The translations under genes were made by a program, and so were the position numbers. DNA of 64,000 nucleotides. Source: Diadema setosum (lineage: Eukaryota > Echinodermata > Echinoidea > Diadematoida > Diadematidae). Numbering within the stretch: the first letter of the stretch is position 1; every line of letters begins with the position of its first letter. The DNA is taken from NCBI RefSeq assembly GCF_964275005.1, contig NC_092693.1, positions 21,658,335 through 21,722,334 of the forward strand. Direction: 5' to 3'. Under the pieces are notes generated by a model. That model was not told the DNA's origin. It did not search any database and saw nothing but the letters and a program-made list of their open reading frames with translations. This document shows positions 9,778 through 23,000 of this stretch, in pieces.

Positions 9778-12700
9778 GTGAGTTGTGTCAATTTGCATTG
9801 AAGCAACCATTAATTAATCTCTCTCACGGTTAAGGTACAATAGAAATAGATTCACTCATAAATCTAATCCCCTGGGACCACTTGAGGATATCACAGTGCA
9901 AACATGATAAAAAAAGAAACTCAAAAGAGCAAATAAAACCAATTATGCCATTCTTTACCTTACAGGTCTCATCACGTTATACAACAAGAAGTGTCCCAAA
10001 CAGATACACACTTGAAATACAATTTGATCTGCTCTGGTCATGAGACTGCAACATACTGCCGAGTACTCAAACTGGGCTTGCACATGATATAACTCTGAAG
10101 TTTAACACAACTTCAAAAGAAAGCTGCACAACTTTGAAAGAGATACATTTCCTTAAAAATCACACATTCTTACATGTCTTGCAAGAAAGAAGAGTCTCAT
10201 AATCATCAACATTTTTTTTTTTGTACAAACTAAATCTGTTTGGAAAACAATATCATTGTTAAGTAAGCATGAAACTAATAAATTAAGATGGTAATACATG
10301 CTTTAGTTAGTGACACACATTCTAGTCATCATACATTTCATATAGTTATGTTATTGTGTGTGGGGGTAAATTCTAATGAATATTGTTACATTTATCTCCA
10401 CCTTAAAGTTCAAACAGGGTTTCACTTAAGGTCCATGAAAAACTTTTGAATATTCCAACACAAATACCTTCTCATACAACAGAAAAACAAAACACAAAAT
10501 GTTGAAACCCCTTCAGATTTTTCCTGGTGATAAAAAAGTACTCCCACAGGCAGTTAATAAATGGGTAGTGATTATAATTAGATTCTTTTAAAGAATCTTG
10601 CATCAGTACCTCACATTGTACCTTTGTAACCCATCATATAATTATCTTAATACTGACTTCTTTAACAATATACTACTGTAATACTGTTTTTAGAATGGTC
10701 ATTACACTTTAAGACCTAAACGTTCACACTGGAGTGGCACTATGAGGAAAAAAAAAAGTCCATTATTACACTGGTCGATGCCATAATGGTTATGTTAAGA
10801 TTTCAATCACTCTCTATAAAACTTGTAAGCTCTTTATATCAAACAGTAAAAAACTACTGAGAGGGTCTAGCTTTTCTTTTCTTCCAATCATATATGTATC
10901 ATCTATCCCATGTAATGGTGAAATCACCCCCCCCCCTGCAAAAAAAAAAAAAAAATCAAATATTTATCTATACATATTTCTTTTCTTTAAACAATTGCCT
11001 CCCCATCTTCACCCTAAAAGTAAATGATAAAGATAAAATTAATCAGATAACAGGAAGGTGAAATGAAAAACAAAAATAGAAAGGTTTCACTTCCTCTCTA
11101 GTAATCACTTGAGGAGTGGACAGATCAAAATTCTCAGTATCTCCTAAAAATTTTCCATATACTTGATCACAATTGCAAAAAAAAAAAAAAGAAAAAAAAA
11201 ACACTCCTCATTACATAGATTAAAAAAAAAGTGAACTTGAAATCGTTTAGACAACATTAGATTATTCATTTTCATTCATTTTGCTATAATTGTAACAATC
11301 TATAGTATATAAAATGACAGTGTATGTTCATATTACAGTTTTGCTAGATATATCTCTTTGCACTTTTCTTGAATTGAAGGGTTCCTAAAATAGAGCATGT
11401 CATCTGTAGGCAAAGCTTACTAGCTACATTCTAGAAATGTTGGTCATATATGAAAATACCATAATATATTTATCTACATGTATTGCAGTGTCTACAGCAG
11501 TGTTACTATCACTGCCACTTTGCGAGACTTGCGTTAGTCTTCTTCAGACCAACTTACAAAGGCCCTTTTAGTAATCATGTAATTTAGAGATATTTGACAA
11601 AAATTAGTGCAATGCAAATACATCCATACTTTTATACAAGATATAAGTTTATACAAGTCACAACCCTGCTTGTATCAGTACACAAAACAAATGCATATCC
11701 AATATCCCATTTGAAAAAAAAATCAACTGCAAGGAATCATGATACAAATATATGTATCTGCTCAATGTGCTCTAAGAAGGATGTAATGATACCAATATTC
11801 GAACAAATCTGAGCTCTGATAAATATATGCAATATCACTATTGAAAATCTCATGCCTTTTTCCATTTCTTCTCATGGCAAACATATGCTGTACTTTTTTA
11901 TTTAAAATCTGAGCACATATGATACAAAATGCTACAGTATTGTTTATTTGGTGCAGTATATACATATATATTTCAAGCTTTGCAGTAACATCATTTGAAT
12001 TGAATTTACCATGTCATATCATATTATGTAGCACTATGACATCTATGAAAGAGTGAAAGCAAATGAGAATATGTAAGATGAAAATCCAATTGATCCTTTC
12101 CGGCAATATTGCTGAATATATTCTCAGTGGTAGCACTGGCCATTCTTTTCCTACACACCGGAAATTGCAATAACGACAGTCAAAGTATCCTTAAAGTATG
12201 CAGATGAGAGAAGACAACCAATCACGCTGCAAAGTATCACATGTAAGAACATCGCACCTGAAGGAAAACTTGCTCTGCTTCGCTCATGACATACAGTAAC
12301 AAAATAATACAGACAAATTTTGGCATGAGCTCATATCAATAACAGCAAGGAACACTGTCGCGGAAGTACGTAAATCACTGGCATCAATAATGACGGCAGA
12401 GAATGTGGCAGCTTTTAACTTTAATACTTCTCTGTACACGGGTATATTTCAACATTTCATTCTATATCTTTGTAGAGATGGTGTGAAACTGCATTCTTCA
12501 TTAAGTGCCTGTATTTGAGCAGTTTTTACTTTATTGCGGTTTCACTTTCATTGTTTTTTTTTTCAGCACACTTTATGGTTGAATCTTCAGTGCAACAAAG
12601 TTTGTATCCTACAATGTACCATTAAGAAGTAGAAGGTTACTCCATTCATCAGCTCCGACAAAAAGAACACCCTCCTTCCCTTGGACTGAATAAGTTGATT

Positions 12701-13004
12701 TTCTCTGTGCAAACACTCCTTTGATGGTCAGGGGCTCACTCTCCCTTTATAATACACTCTTGATTTTCCTGAGTGACAAGCTCAGACTACAGCAAGTAGA
12801 AAGTGTGATTGTTGCATTTAATTTTACTTACAACTGGGGAGTATTTGATGGTGCTGCACTTTAAATTGATTGTCAATTACACAACAGATTGTACTCACAT
12901 ACATCATGCTATCATGATGAACTTATCTGGATTTAACTGATGGCTTTCATACAGGATAACACTTTACACTCTTTGACACTGTGGGTTCTACTACAGAATA
13001 CATA

Positions 13005-13215
13005 CTGTAAAAGTGGATATTTTCGTGTGACTACTTTTTCGTGCTTGGTCGGGTAAGAAGAGTTTCGTGTGTTTTTAATTCCGTGGAATCAAATCATCAA
13101 CTACTGTAACATACGGCACGCAAAAATATTCGCGTGCTCTTATTTTCGTGTTAGCTTCTGGTTGCGCGGAATGCGCGAAAATTTCAACACCGCGAAAATG
13201 TTCACTTTTACAGTA
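13005..13215. mobile_element. MITE, TACTGTAAAAGTGGA family (CpG-rich interior)
   Basis: TACTGTAAAAGTGGATATTT opens the left end and the complementary TCACTTTTACAGTA closes it. The interior has TTTTCGTG and GCGAAAATG words. A second copy is at 33881-34094 and part of one at 31108-31213. Confidence 0.75.
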
Positions 13216-15264
13216 CTGTAGAACCAGAAACGTTAGCAGCATGAAACAGGGATGCCTATTTTCTGAGAAAGACGTACACAGGTCTGGATGTCAACGCATC
13301 ATCCTTAATTCAATACGATTATGAATGATTTCTTCTCTCATCTTTTGTGTTGACAGAGAAAGGAAAGAATTTTATAGTCCAGTATCAATCTTGTGTGAGA
13401 CAGATTGAGTGAGGGAAAAAAAAAAATCATGATTTTAAACTCACAGAGAAGAAAACCTGTACATTCCTATTGTTATTCATTACAGTCCTGGCAAGTGTAT
13501 CCTTTCTATAGCATATATTTGACTGTAATCACAAATTAGTAAATGCAGAGATTTGCTGAAACTTTTTACATACATACAAGTCACTGCTCATCTTTCTATT
13601 CAGTGAAAAAAAAGGAAACATACTTTCAAAAAGGAAATAGCAGGCAACTAAAAGGATGATAAAAGAATAAAAAAAACAAAAACAAGACAAACAGAAAAGG
13701 AAAGATAGAGTATTGTGATTTTTACCCTATTGCAATTACAGGCTGAACATTTCTAAAGCTATTACAGTGTCTTGGCAAGTGCTATAAATTTCCATGGCAA
13801 CGATGCTACCTACGATTCATTAATGTGATACAGAAATACACATCGACATCTTAACAATGCATGGAATCTAAAGGGCTGTTGATTATCCATGCATATGTCT
13901 AAAATGGGCTACAGGCAACAACAGAATAATGTTTCAAGTTGCACACCAGCACCCAAACAAGTGAAAAGAATAACAATCTCTAAATTAATACTGCGTGCGG
14001 CAAATATCTTTAAAAATATTAAGACTTTGGTGCACTACATTTCTTTGTCTATTACAAGTGAGAGTTATTAAATTAGGATTGTAATTACTGTATACTCAGC
14101 AAAAATAACAAAATGTATATTTTTGTGAAAAAAAGAAGCTACATTCATATCTGCACTGCAAGAGACAACACACACTTTCAACTTGCTCCATCTTGCTTTC
14201 TAAATTACAAGCAGGTAAGTGCAGTTTAGTTGACACGCGAGGCATGCCGGCAAAGGAGATTGGCAAGAATCAGTTAATTGTGGTTAAGACTGCTGCACTA
14301 GTCTTACAAAAATGCTCAATTGTACTAATTTCTCATCAAAGTCTGAAACCAATGACAGTGTGTATTCCTGGCCTCTGCGATCTTTCCTGCTGACTTTATC
14401 CTAGTTCTGAGGTGAATGCTTAAACAGCAAAAAAGTCATATGTCACAGAGCTCATCACAGCACCACTTAATTTTGCATTCACTCTACTCAAACATGAAAA
14501 AGGAACTTTTGTCAAGTTCTTCTGCAAAAACAATGAAACAAACAAAACAAAATCACATACATACACACAAACAAGATGTACAGCTATGTTTATGATGGTT
14601 CTATTGTATTCACTAAAAAAAAAAATTAAAAAATTATTGCATGTTGAAGTGAGCAGTGCATAGAATGCATTCAAGCTATAATTCATGTACAAATTATTAT
14701 GATGTCTTACATCAGCTAATAGAGATTTTCAGCCAAAAATTGACATTTCATATGGTAGGCAAGTTTAAGCAATCGGAGTGGCTGTGTAATAATTGTCTCT
14801 GTCTGTTCTTTGTCTTTTTTTTTCACCCTTTATGCTCATGCACATCTTATCCCCCCCCCCCATAAAGTAATCTGCAAATAACAAAAATGGACAAAATAAA
14901 CAAATTCTATCAGATCACTTCAGTAAACCACCTGAACCTCCCCCCCCCCCCAAAAAAAAAAAGAAAAGGTGATATTTTCACAGAATAACTTATTCCAAAT
15001 GAGATTATAAACTCAAGGTTCTGTGATAAAACTTTCGCTTAAAATGATAAGAAATGTCCTCTTTTTCTGAATTACCTGTGTAAAATCAACAAAGATTTAT
15101 CAGGTACCAGAAGGAAAGAGGTTGATTTTAATAGGCATCATAAGCTCTAGAAGCTTCTGGCATGATGAAGAGAGAGACTGTTTGAAGTGGATAAGATGAC
15201 ACGTAGAAGGGCATAAATTCTACAGGTCTCCAACCTACCCTACATCCTGCTCCCAATCAAATGT

Positions 15265-15532
15265 GGGCCTGATGTGGCTCAGTGGATACAAGACCATGGA
15301 CTATCAGTCATGAGACTCCTGGTTCAAGTCCCCTTCCTGCAGTGGGTTGTGTCCCTAGGCAAAGGCACTTTATCCTCTTTGCCCAATTCTTAAAAGGTGA
15401 CTTTAAGCTCAACCTCAAATCTTCACCCCTCTTGCTTGACTTTAAGCTGTTGGTCTTATGACTAGTTGCTCAAAGTCATTCAATGCCTCTTTTGTGGTCA
15501 CATAGAAACCAATAATTGCATTTAAAAAAAAA
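15265..15532 (+). mobile_element. tRNA-derived SINE
   Basis: It has a pol III type promoter: A-box-like TGGCTCAGTGG at 15275-15285 and B-box GGTTCAAGTCC at 15321-15331, in a tRNA-like head. The tRNA-unrelated body contains TGTGTCCCTAGGCAAAGGCA, a sequence type common in marine deuterostome SINEs. It ends with an A-rich tail at 15522-15532. The whole length is about 268 bp. Flanking duplications were not clear, suggesting an old copy. Confidence 0.7.
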
Positions 15533-18493
15533 GGAGAGAAATTGATAAAATTGCTTGATTGCTAAAAAGGAAGGCTTAAATTATCATCACACTCCAAACA
15601 AAGGTTTCATCACCATAGAAAAGCGATAAGAAGCCTCTCATACTTTGCCTTCCTAAGGGGAAAGGAATAGGAAGAGGGTCAAAAAGTTGGTAGAGCGACT
15701 GTCCTTCACAAAGTACAGTACCTGTCATACAATTAATTTCCTTGCATGTTTCCTACACGGGCTCTTTTAATAAGCTCTCGAAAAGTACAGACAGTTTGTT
15801 TGCTTTTGCTTGTTTGTTTGTTTTTTTCCAATCAAGACCATACTTTGCAGGTGCCCATTAAAGACAGGTTTGACTGTATTTCTAAATTTTCTATTGTGAA
15901 CTCAGCCCTGTCTATACATGAATGTTGAATCAACTGTGGCAGTAAAAGAGCACTAAATCTACTTACATGTACCAGCTGAATTGCGCATTACAGTGTCATT
16001 TCTTTTCCTTTTTAATTACTTTTAGAAATTGTAACTGAAAATTTGATTTTCAGGCCGAAGTACACTAACTTTCCCCCTGCTTCTTAGGTTGGAAAATATT
16101 AAATGACACCCAGCTGAGACTGCACATGATCACTGATTATCTTGACATCAAGTTCATTATTTAATGAGAGTGTAATGCCCCTTTAAACTGCTAATCACAC
16201 ACATAAAAAAAAAAACACCACAACATACCTTTTTCTTCAATTCTCTCTAGAGCATTATTATGCTTTAAGCTAGATTTAGTTGTATAACTAAGAACAGTGT
16301 ACATAGGCAATTCTGCTGATCTGGAGAGTACATACTCGACCAGATCACGTTGTATGAATGTCATAGAATTCTGCACCCAAATGAACCTATGATCACATCA
16401 CAGCAACTGGGATGGTAAATACAGAGATTCTGCTTTGGTTTTGCTTTTGGTTTGTTTAAGACCTAATTTGCTCTACAGAATACAGGCAAGTTTCTGGATT
16501 TACATCACTGCCGCAGTAAGTGTGACACACTGACAAATTAGTGTGCACCCTTCATCCTATGATACTTTTAGGAAACCCAAGCCGAAAGTCTAGCGGAGAC
16601 ATGTACACACACAACAGCCTGACTGTGTTGTGTATCATCACATAGAAATGGCTTGAAATTCAACGAGCATTCCTGTCTTTCCGTCCCGTTCCTTCCTTAC
16701 TAAAGGCTCTTTACCTGCCAGCAATGAATGCAGTGCAAACGTGACATACCAGCAAATATTTTGGCAGTGTGAATTTCTCCATGCACTGGTCAGTGGTAGT
16801 AAAGCCCAGATGGACTTGAACTGCCCATATGGAGAAGAGTCATATACATCACACACAGCAATACTGGACCTTTCCATTATCCCCACTTGAAACATTTCCG
16901 TACTGACTGTTCTGTGCTAGTAACTACGTACTTGTACCAGCATCCTGGAATAATTGCTTTGTATCTCACAAGTAGCTAACTACAGCTGGCTACACTACAG
17001 GCAAAAATAGCATCACACACATTTTACCAACAGCACCAGACCATGGGTATTGAATATGGGAAGTTAAAAAAATCAAACCTTCATAAAGAATTTCTTAATC
17101 AAATTGTAGCTAGCTATACATACATTGTTAACATGCTACATACACTCAAGCCTTACGCTATACTATCTTTAGTGTCAACTTGGGCATCATTATAAAGCAA
17201 TTTTTGAACATGTCATTTCGGCACCAATTAATGTAGGTCCTATCTGCCGAGTAGACGTAGACTGCATGATTACTTTCTATTCCTAAATTGGCAAGTCTAC
17301 GGCCTAAAATCGTTGGTTGTGCATATCATCAGTGTGTCGATAAGTGAGAGTGTGGTCATACAAATATTCTTAAAATGGGTTGGCTAATCAATGATTCAGA
17401 AGTTGTGGGCCCTGTCCTCAAGAACAAAAACCGAAATCAATGTCAACCTGCTACAAGTACTGTCAGTACTATGTATACACTTCTAGTGTTTTAACAGACA
17501 CAGCATGAACCTAGGCAAGAAAAAACCCACAAATTTGCAAACATTTGGTTGAGCTCTGGCATGAACACATAATATGGTATGAGCTTAAGCCCATCTTATT
17601 TCGATCTGCACTGTAATCCCAAAATACGAACTCGGCATAATAGTAGGATAAAGATTGCGCTGATTCCACTTGAATGAACATGAAACAACAAACGCACGAA
17701 GCAAATTATCTCTGAAAAAAAGAAGAAGAAATATTCTAGAACATGGGCAAACATTGCCCACTACTGTACCCAAACTTCAGGTTTGGGTGTAAAATACATA
17801 ATATTAACCACTGTTTTAACAGAAGGTGTCAGTAGTAGATACACAAGGAACAACAAAATTGGTGCTAACAAAAGCATTGTGTGTCTACAACAGATCATCC
17901 TAGCAGTATGTTTTTGCAGGAGCAGTTTAGTTTAGAGGCTCAAAATGGCAAGTAATTTTCAAAGTCCTGCCGAGCTCCCAAGCTCTGCATTACGCACTCA
18001 CTCACAGCTGTGATACCTCGCACTCGGCTAACTCTGATGACTTCTGAATATAATAAGTCAAGGCCATCAGATGCAATTGTAGGTGTCAAACTTACATTTT
18101 TTCCTAATTATTATTAATGATAATCTGGGCAGAATTTGAGTATATGGCTGATACATGGGTGCTATTCATACACTGGCTAATATGGTATCTATATCTAATA
18201 GTGCGGCATCATCCTGATTACCTAGACAGATCGTGAAAGCTTCAAGACTACCACATGCAAATTTAAATCCTGAGCCTCATCATAGCATTAAAGATGGTAA
18301 TTTTACTTAATGGTATGTTTGGTTGATGTTGTTGTTGTTGCTTTTTTTTTAAATCTGAAAGCACTATTTTTCTACATGACCTTGCCATTAAAATTACCCC
18401 AGTGTACTTTCATCATCATACCAATGCACCAAATAGGGTAGAATTTCATAATAGTGTTGACATGACAATAATTTTTGTCACTACATACCATCC

Positions 18494-18736
18494 TGTATAC
18501 ACCACATATTTAGCAAGTCTAAATTTTCGCGAATTGGGACTTCCCAACGATTTCGCGAGTGGTTAAATTCGCGATCATGGCGTACAGGACTGTACAGAGA
18601 AATGCATACGTGTGCATCACATTCATATCGGGATCAGAGTCATTTTTTTCGCGTGTCTTTAATTTTGCGAATAGCCTTAGTGACTGGCGAAATTCACGAA
18701 AATAAAAACTTCACAAAATATTTGCAGTATGCAGTA
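18494..18736. mobile_element. MITE, TTTCGCGAGTGG family
   Basis: About 243 bp with TGTATAC-like left and GCAGTA right tips. Its interior words ATTTCGCGAGTGGTTAAATT and GGGATCAGAGTCA are shared, in reverse order, with 52916-53159. Confidence 0.7.
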
Positions 18737-19969
18737 TCTGTTTTGCGTTCAATTTGATCCCAAACACATATAGGGATCACTGAACGGTTTCCTCATTAAT
18801 GTATAAAATACTACACATAGTCCAACTTGAAAAGTTTTGTAACAGAGGTCCAATCTCTTTGAGATCGAATTGAACTCCATAATTGTTCTCGACTTGGATC
18901 AACGTTTATTTTTGCAAATATTCAGGGTGCCAATTAACTACTGTCTTCAAACTAAACTACACTCTACTGATTTCAGCAAGGTTTCAGCCAATGATTTTTC
19001 ATCACAATGAACAAACACAACAGTATCCTAGTGCATGGGTACTTATTATCTTCTTTTTTTCTTCATCTCTTGAAAGCAATTCACCAAACAAGATCCTAAA
19101 ATTTTACATTCATAGAGTGTCTAAAAAAAATCCAAGAATCCAAAAATAAAATTCTGCTATCTGCTATAGACCCTGCAATTGTCATTTCACAAATCTCAAA
19201 CATAGTTACACATGGTGTGAACCACATAAGTTGTTTCACACACTGAGACTTACAAAATTTAGAAACACTTGCGATGAAGAAAGTTCATTTTCCTACATAC
19301 ACACTCAAAAAAGACGGAATATAGGTATAAAAAAAAAAGATATGGACTTGCTAGATGCACAAACTAATAAATGCCATTGCTGCGCTTTAAAAGAAAAAGA
19401 GAAGCACAACATGTTTGAGGAAAAAAAAAGAAAAGAAAACAGCATCATCAATTTTATGTACAGCAGGAATTGTGTTCACTACTTTTGATTCGTAGAATGC
19501 AAACAGATCCACTACATGATGGAATAGAGTCAGGTAAACAGCGAACTCTCATCAACATTGCAAAAGGACTCTACAAAACTAACATATTTCTCGTCACCAG
19601 ACAGACGGACAATGAGTCGGACTTTTTCTATTTCATTGATGCAGCCGATGGAAGCGTTATACTTTATGGATAGATATCTTGCACTGCCTATCAAAGCAGT
19701 GATGATCTTTTGACTTGGATCAAAGAAAAGGCAAGCACATTTCACTCAAAGAACTGATCAAGGAGACACTACTTTATATTTCTGCAGACAGGAAAGTAAC
19801 AATAGAAAATGAAACTGCTGAAGGACATTGATTGATGACAATATATAAAACATATTTTCTGCAACAGTGCTATGGCTGGAGGGCGATTTTTTTCTTCATT
19901 TTTCTTTTTTGACCTATCAGCACCACTGTCGTTCCCTTCTTCTGTGGCATCGGGTAGACGGGCGCATCA

Positions 19970-20088
19970 TCATAACTGAAAGAAGAGTTCTGCCCAGGAC
20001 AAGCAGTGATCAGACACCGCTCCACCCCAACTCCAGCCAGCCGGGATCAGCGGATGCGACAAGCCTTCCTGGACGACGCCGCAAGATC
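19970..20088 (-). CDS. EEPD1: EEPD1 last coding exon with stop TGA
   Basis: Acceptor CATATCTCCTTCAG before 20088. Joined to the previous exon it reads GSCGVVQEGLSHPLIPAGW then SWGGAVSDHCLSWAELFFQL and TGA at 19972-19970. Human EEPD1 has AVVREGLTNPWIPDNWSWGG and SEHCPVLAEFY at the same place. The SDH triad of the EEP fold is kept. Compared with human the tail after AEFY is missing. Confidence 0.93.
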
Positions 20089-23000
20089 CTGAAGGAGATA
20101 TGTCATGAGCACAGGGGAGAGGTCAAGGAGGGATGGGGAGAAGAGAGAGTGATAGGCAGACAAAAGAAAAGACAGAGAAAGATAAAAAACAGATGGAAAG
20201 ACCAAAAATTATCTCTTGTATAAGATAGCAAGAATGGGGGTTTTAACAATAATAGTTAACCTAAATGAATCCTGAGCTCAAAATATGGAGCTGTTTAAAG
20301 GCGTGATGAAAATGAAGAAGAATTATCTAAATCGTTTCTTTTTTAAGCTTGCTTTTAACAGATGAGGCCTTTATGGACTATGCATTCATTCATTCATTCA
20401 TTCATTCATTCATTCATTCATTCATTCATTCATTCTTTCAGCAACCATTTATCATTCGTTATTCATTCAATATTGATTCAGCTGTTCTTGAGAACCTATA
20501 AAGGGAAATTTACTGGGCCACAGAATGGAAGGCAAGTTATCCATGTGTCAAAACTTACTCATAAAAACCTGACATCATAATGCTGCCTACTGATACTCAT
20601 CTACACATTAAGATTCTTTGCTGGTAGGTAGTGAGTGACACACTTTCAAGAGAAAGTACCGGTAACCTTCTGTTTACAATGCCACCACCCACTTAATCCA
20701 CCTACATGTACATCTCATACCATCAGTTCAGGATGGCAGCTGCGGAGTCTCCAGTGGGATATGTCAATATTTAGTTCAAACTGACTACCAACAAGCTGGG
20801 TTTTGAGTCCATGAATGCATATCTTACACAGCTCTTATTTGCAAGCCTTACCACATTCTTCCATCTGCTTTACAGTAGCACATAGACACTGCACAACTAT
20901 ATTCAAGTGAGAAATTCTATGAAGTTACCTGGAAATTTAATCTTTTGTACATCTTTTTCAATACACTGTAAGGGCAGAGGAAAATAACAATATCTCTGAC
21001 AAAAAGCAGGAGTCACCATTCTTGTAAATTGCTATGCTCTATTGACTTGACTTTACAGTGTACGTCAAGTAAAGCATTGTAATAATATTCACAAAATATT
21101 ACATAACTATTAATACAAATAAATATTATTTGTTTGTCTATGGACAAAAGCACCTTCTAAAAGGATTACTTTTTTTTCAGTGTGGTGATCATCAGGTCCA
21201 TTATGATATACCGGTAATTTTTCATGAATTATGCCAAAAGAATAAATTTCACTCTTCTTTGTAGCTGAGGAGATGACAAGGATTTGGTGAATAATCACCA
21301 AGTATGTCAACCACCATGATTTCTTACTGAAAATATTCCTTGAATTACTTGCTGAAAAGTGGACAAATCGTCTGTGCATACATTTAACTATTTATGGCAC
21401 TCGTGGATCATCACCTAATTATGAGAAGTTTATAAGAAATCATGTTAAATTCTTGAATATCTTTGTTACGAATTCTCCTTTTACATAGTTCTAATACCTA
21501 CACATTTGAAACACAGCTGATGTACTTTGAGAGTTTTACAAGATGACATACTGGCAGGAAAGAAAACTTCAATGAACAATTACATTTTTACAATCACACA
21601 ACTTGCTCTAAATTTCATCTCTCTATGAGAGGCCAGTGTTACCAAATTTACTTTGTGTACCTCGAAAGCTCTTGTGCAGTTCTGTACTGAAGAGGAGGTT
21701 GTTGGTGTAGACCAGCTGGACGTTCTGCTGGACCCCATTCGACAACTGACCCCTTGGTGATACCTGGATGAAACTGCCGGTCATCAGTGGGGAGTGACCG
21801 TTGACATCCTGATCTGGGAAGGCGTCGCAGGCGATGGCCATGCACTCCTTGTCTGCAAAGGGTGGACATTGAAACGAGACTATATTACATTAAACCAACA
21901 GCCTACTACAACCTCACTGGTCCTGCGCCATTATGATTATATGTTAGTTATGTTGTTTCACTTGGATTTCCATACTCTGATCTGTTTCCATGTGTCATGC
22001 ACGCTATTGTTTGCGGCTGACTCTGTCACGGCCAATAAACTCCTGAACATCACATACCAAGATTGTCTGATATTTATCCTTATTTACTGGCGCTGTGTAA
22101 TGGCTACATGAATTTCAGATTAGGGGAACATGTTAAAGATGATCTGAGTAGAACAATAAAAAAAAAGAAGAAAGACTACTGTTCAACTGTAATCGGGACT
22201 CCAGATACAAGTGACAAGGCTGGATAAGGAAGATTTGTTCACGCATGACACTTTTAAGCAAGTTGTGTTGCGGATATATCCATGGGGCACTGTTACATTA
22301 TTATGGACTCGTGACAATTTTTCATGACATTGGCACGTTTAAAAATACACAGACAATCAATGGGCCAGTCCATGACCAGATAATAAAGAGATCCGGCAAA
22401 GTGCTGGCTGGATAACCAAGGTCTAACTGTATTTGAAGTGTTTTTCAGGAGATGACTTGTGAAAATATGACAGGTTCCCTTCCTTCCTCCCCCACACCTT
22501 TCAACTACCTCAAATATTTTTTTCGCTGCCTAATATTTTCAGTAGGAGCTGTAAAAGGCCTGCAGTGTGCATGTGAAAGAGCAGAGGTTTTCGGGCAAAT
22601 GTGAAGGTCTACCAAATAAACACGGCTATTGTGCTCGCCTACACTCGTGTTTTGTCGTCGGTTCTGCACCGGTTGTAGTGGGGAAAACATTTCGTCCGCA
22701 ACATGATGCCCCATCCTTTGGCTGGTGCGTGGGAAAAAAATGAAGTATTGAGAGTGATGCACAATGTGGGTAATAGGACAGGAAACCCCCTTGGTAGCAA
22801 TGTCATCAATCAATTATGAATGGACAATTCAATTGCTATCAACTGGGGCAAAACTGAATAGTGCAGGTCTTCCAATATGCAAGCAAGCCTACAACACTTA
22901 CATATGAAAATCAGAGAGGTTCCAAATAGCAAATTGGAGAATACTTGTAGCAAGGGAATAGTAATTAGAGGGGTGAAGGTGGAGGTGTGAATTTTCTTCA

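Larger units (their letters stand above)
9778..19969. other. Interval 3' of EEPD1 (possible long 3' UTR), no gene recognised
   Basis: About 10 kb without a convincing coding frame. It is AT-rich but relatively poor in large repeats compared with the introns, which would fit a long EEPD1 3' UTR on the minus strand. The nearest minus-strand AATAAA past the stop is at 18910-18905. A SINE (15265-15532), two MITEs (13005-13215, 18494-18736) and several homopolymers are the only structures I could define. Confidence 0.4.

Noticed and set aside
19867-20223. 118-codon plus-strand frame
   Set aside because: It runs antisense to the last EEPD1 coding exon; the minus-strand reading has clear family homology (WSWGG, SDHC) and this one has none.
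21623-21660. Alternative end of EEPD1 by reading through the donor at 21661 to TAG
   Set aside because: The tail weakly resembles the family, but splicing to 20088 gives a far better match with correct phase. It could still exist as a minor isoform.
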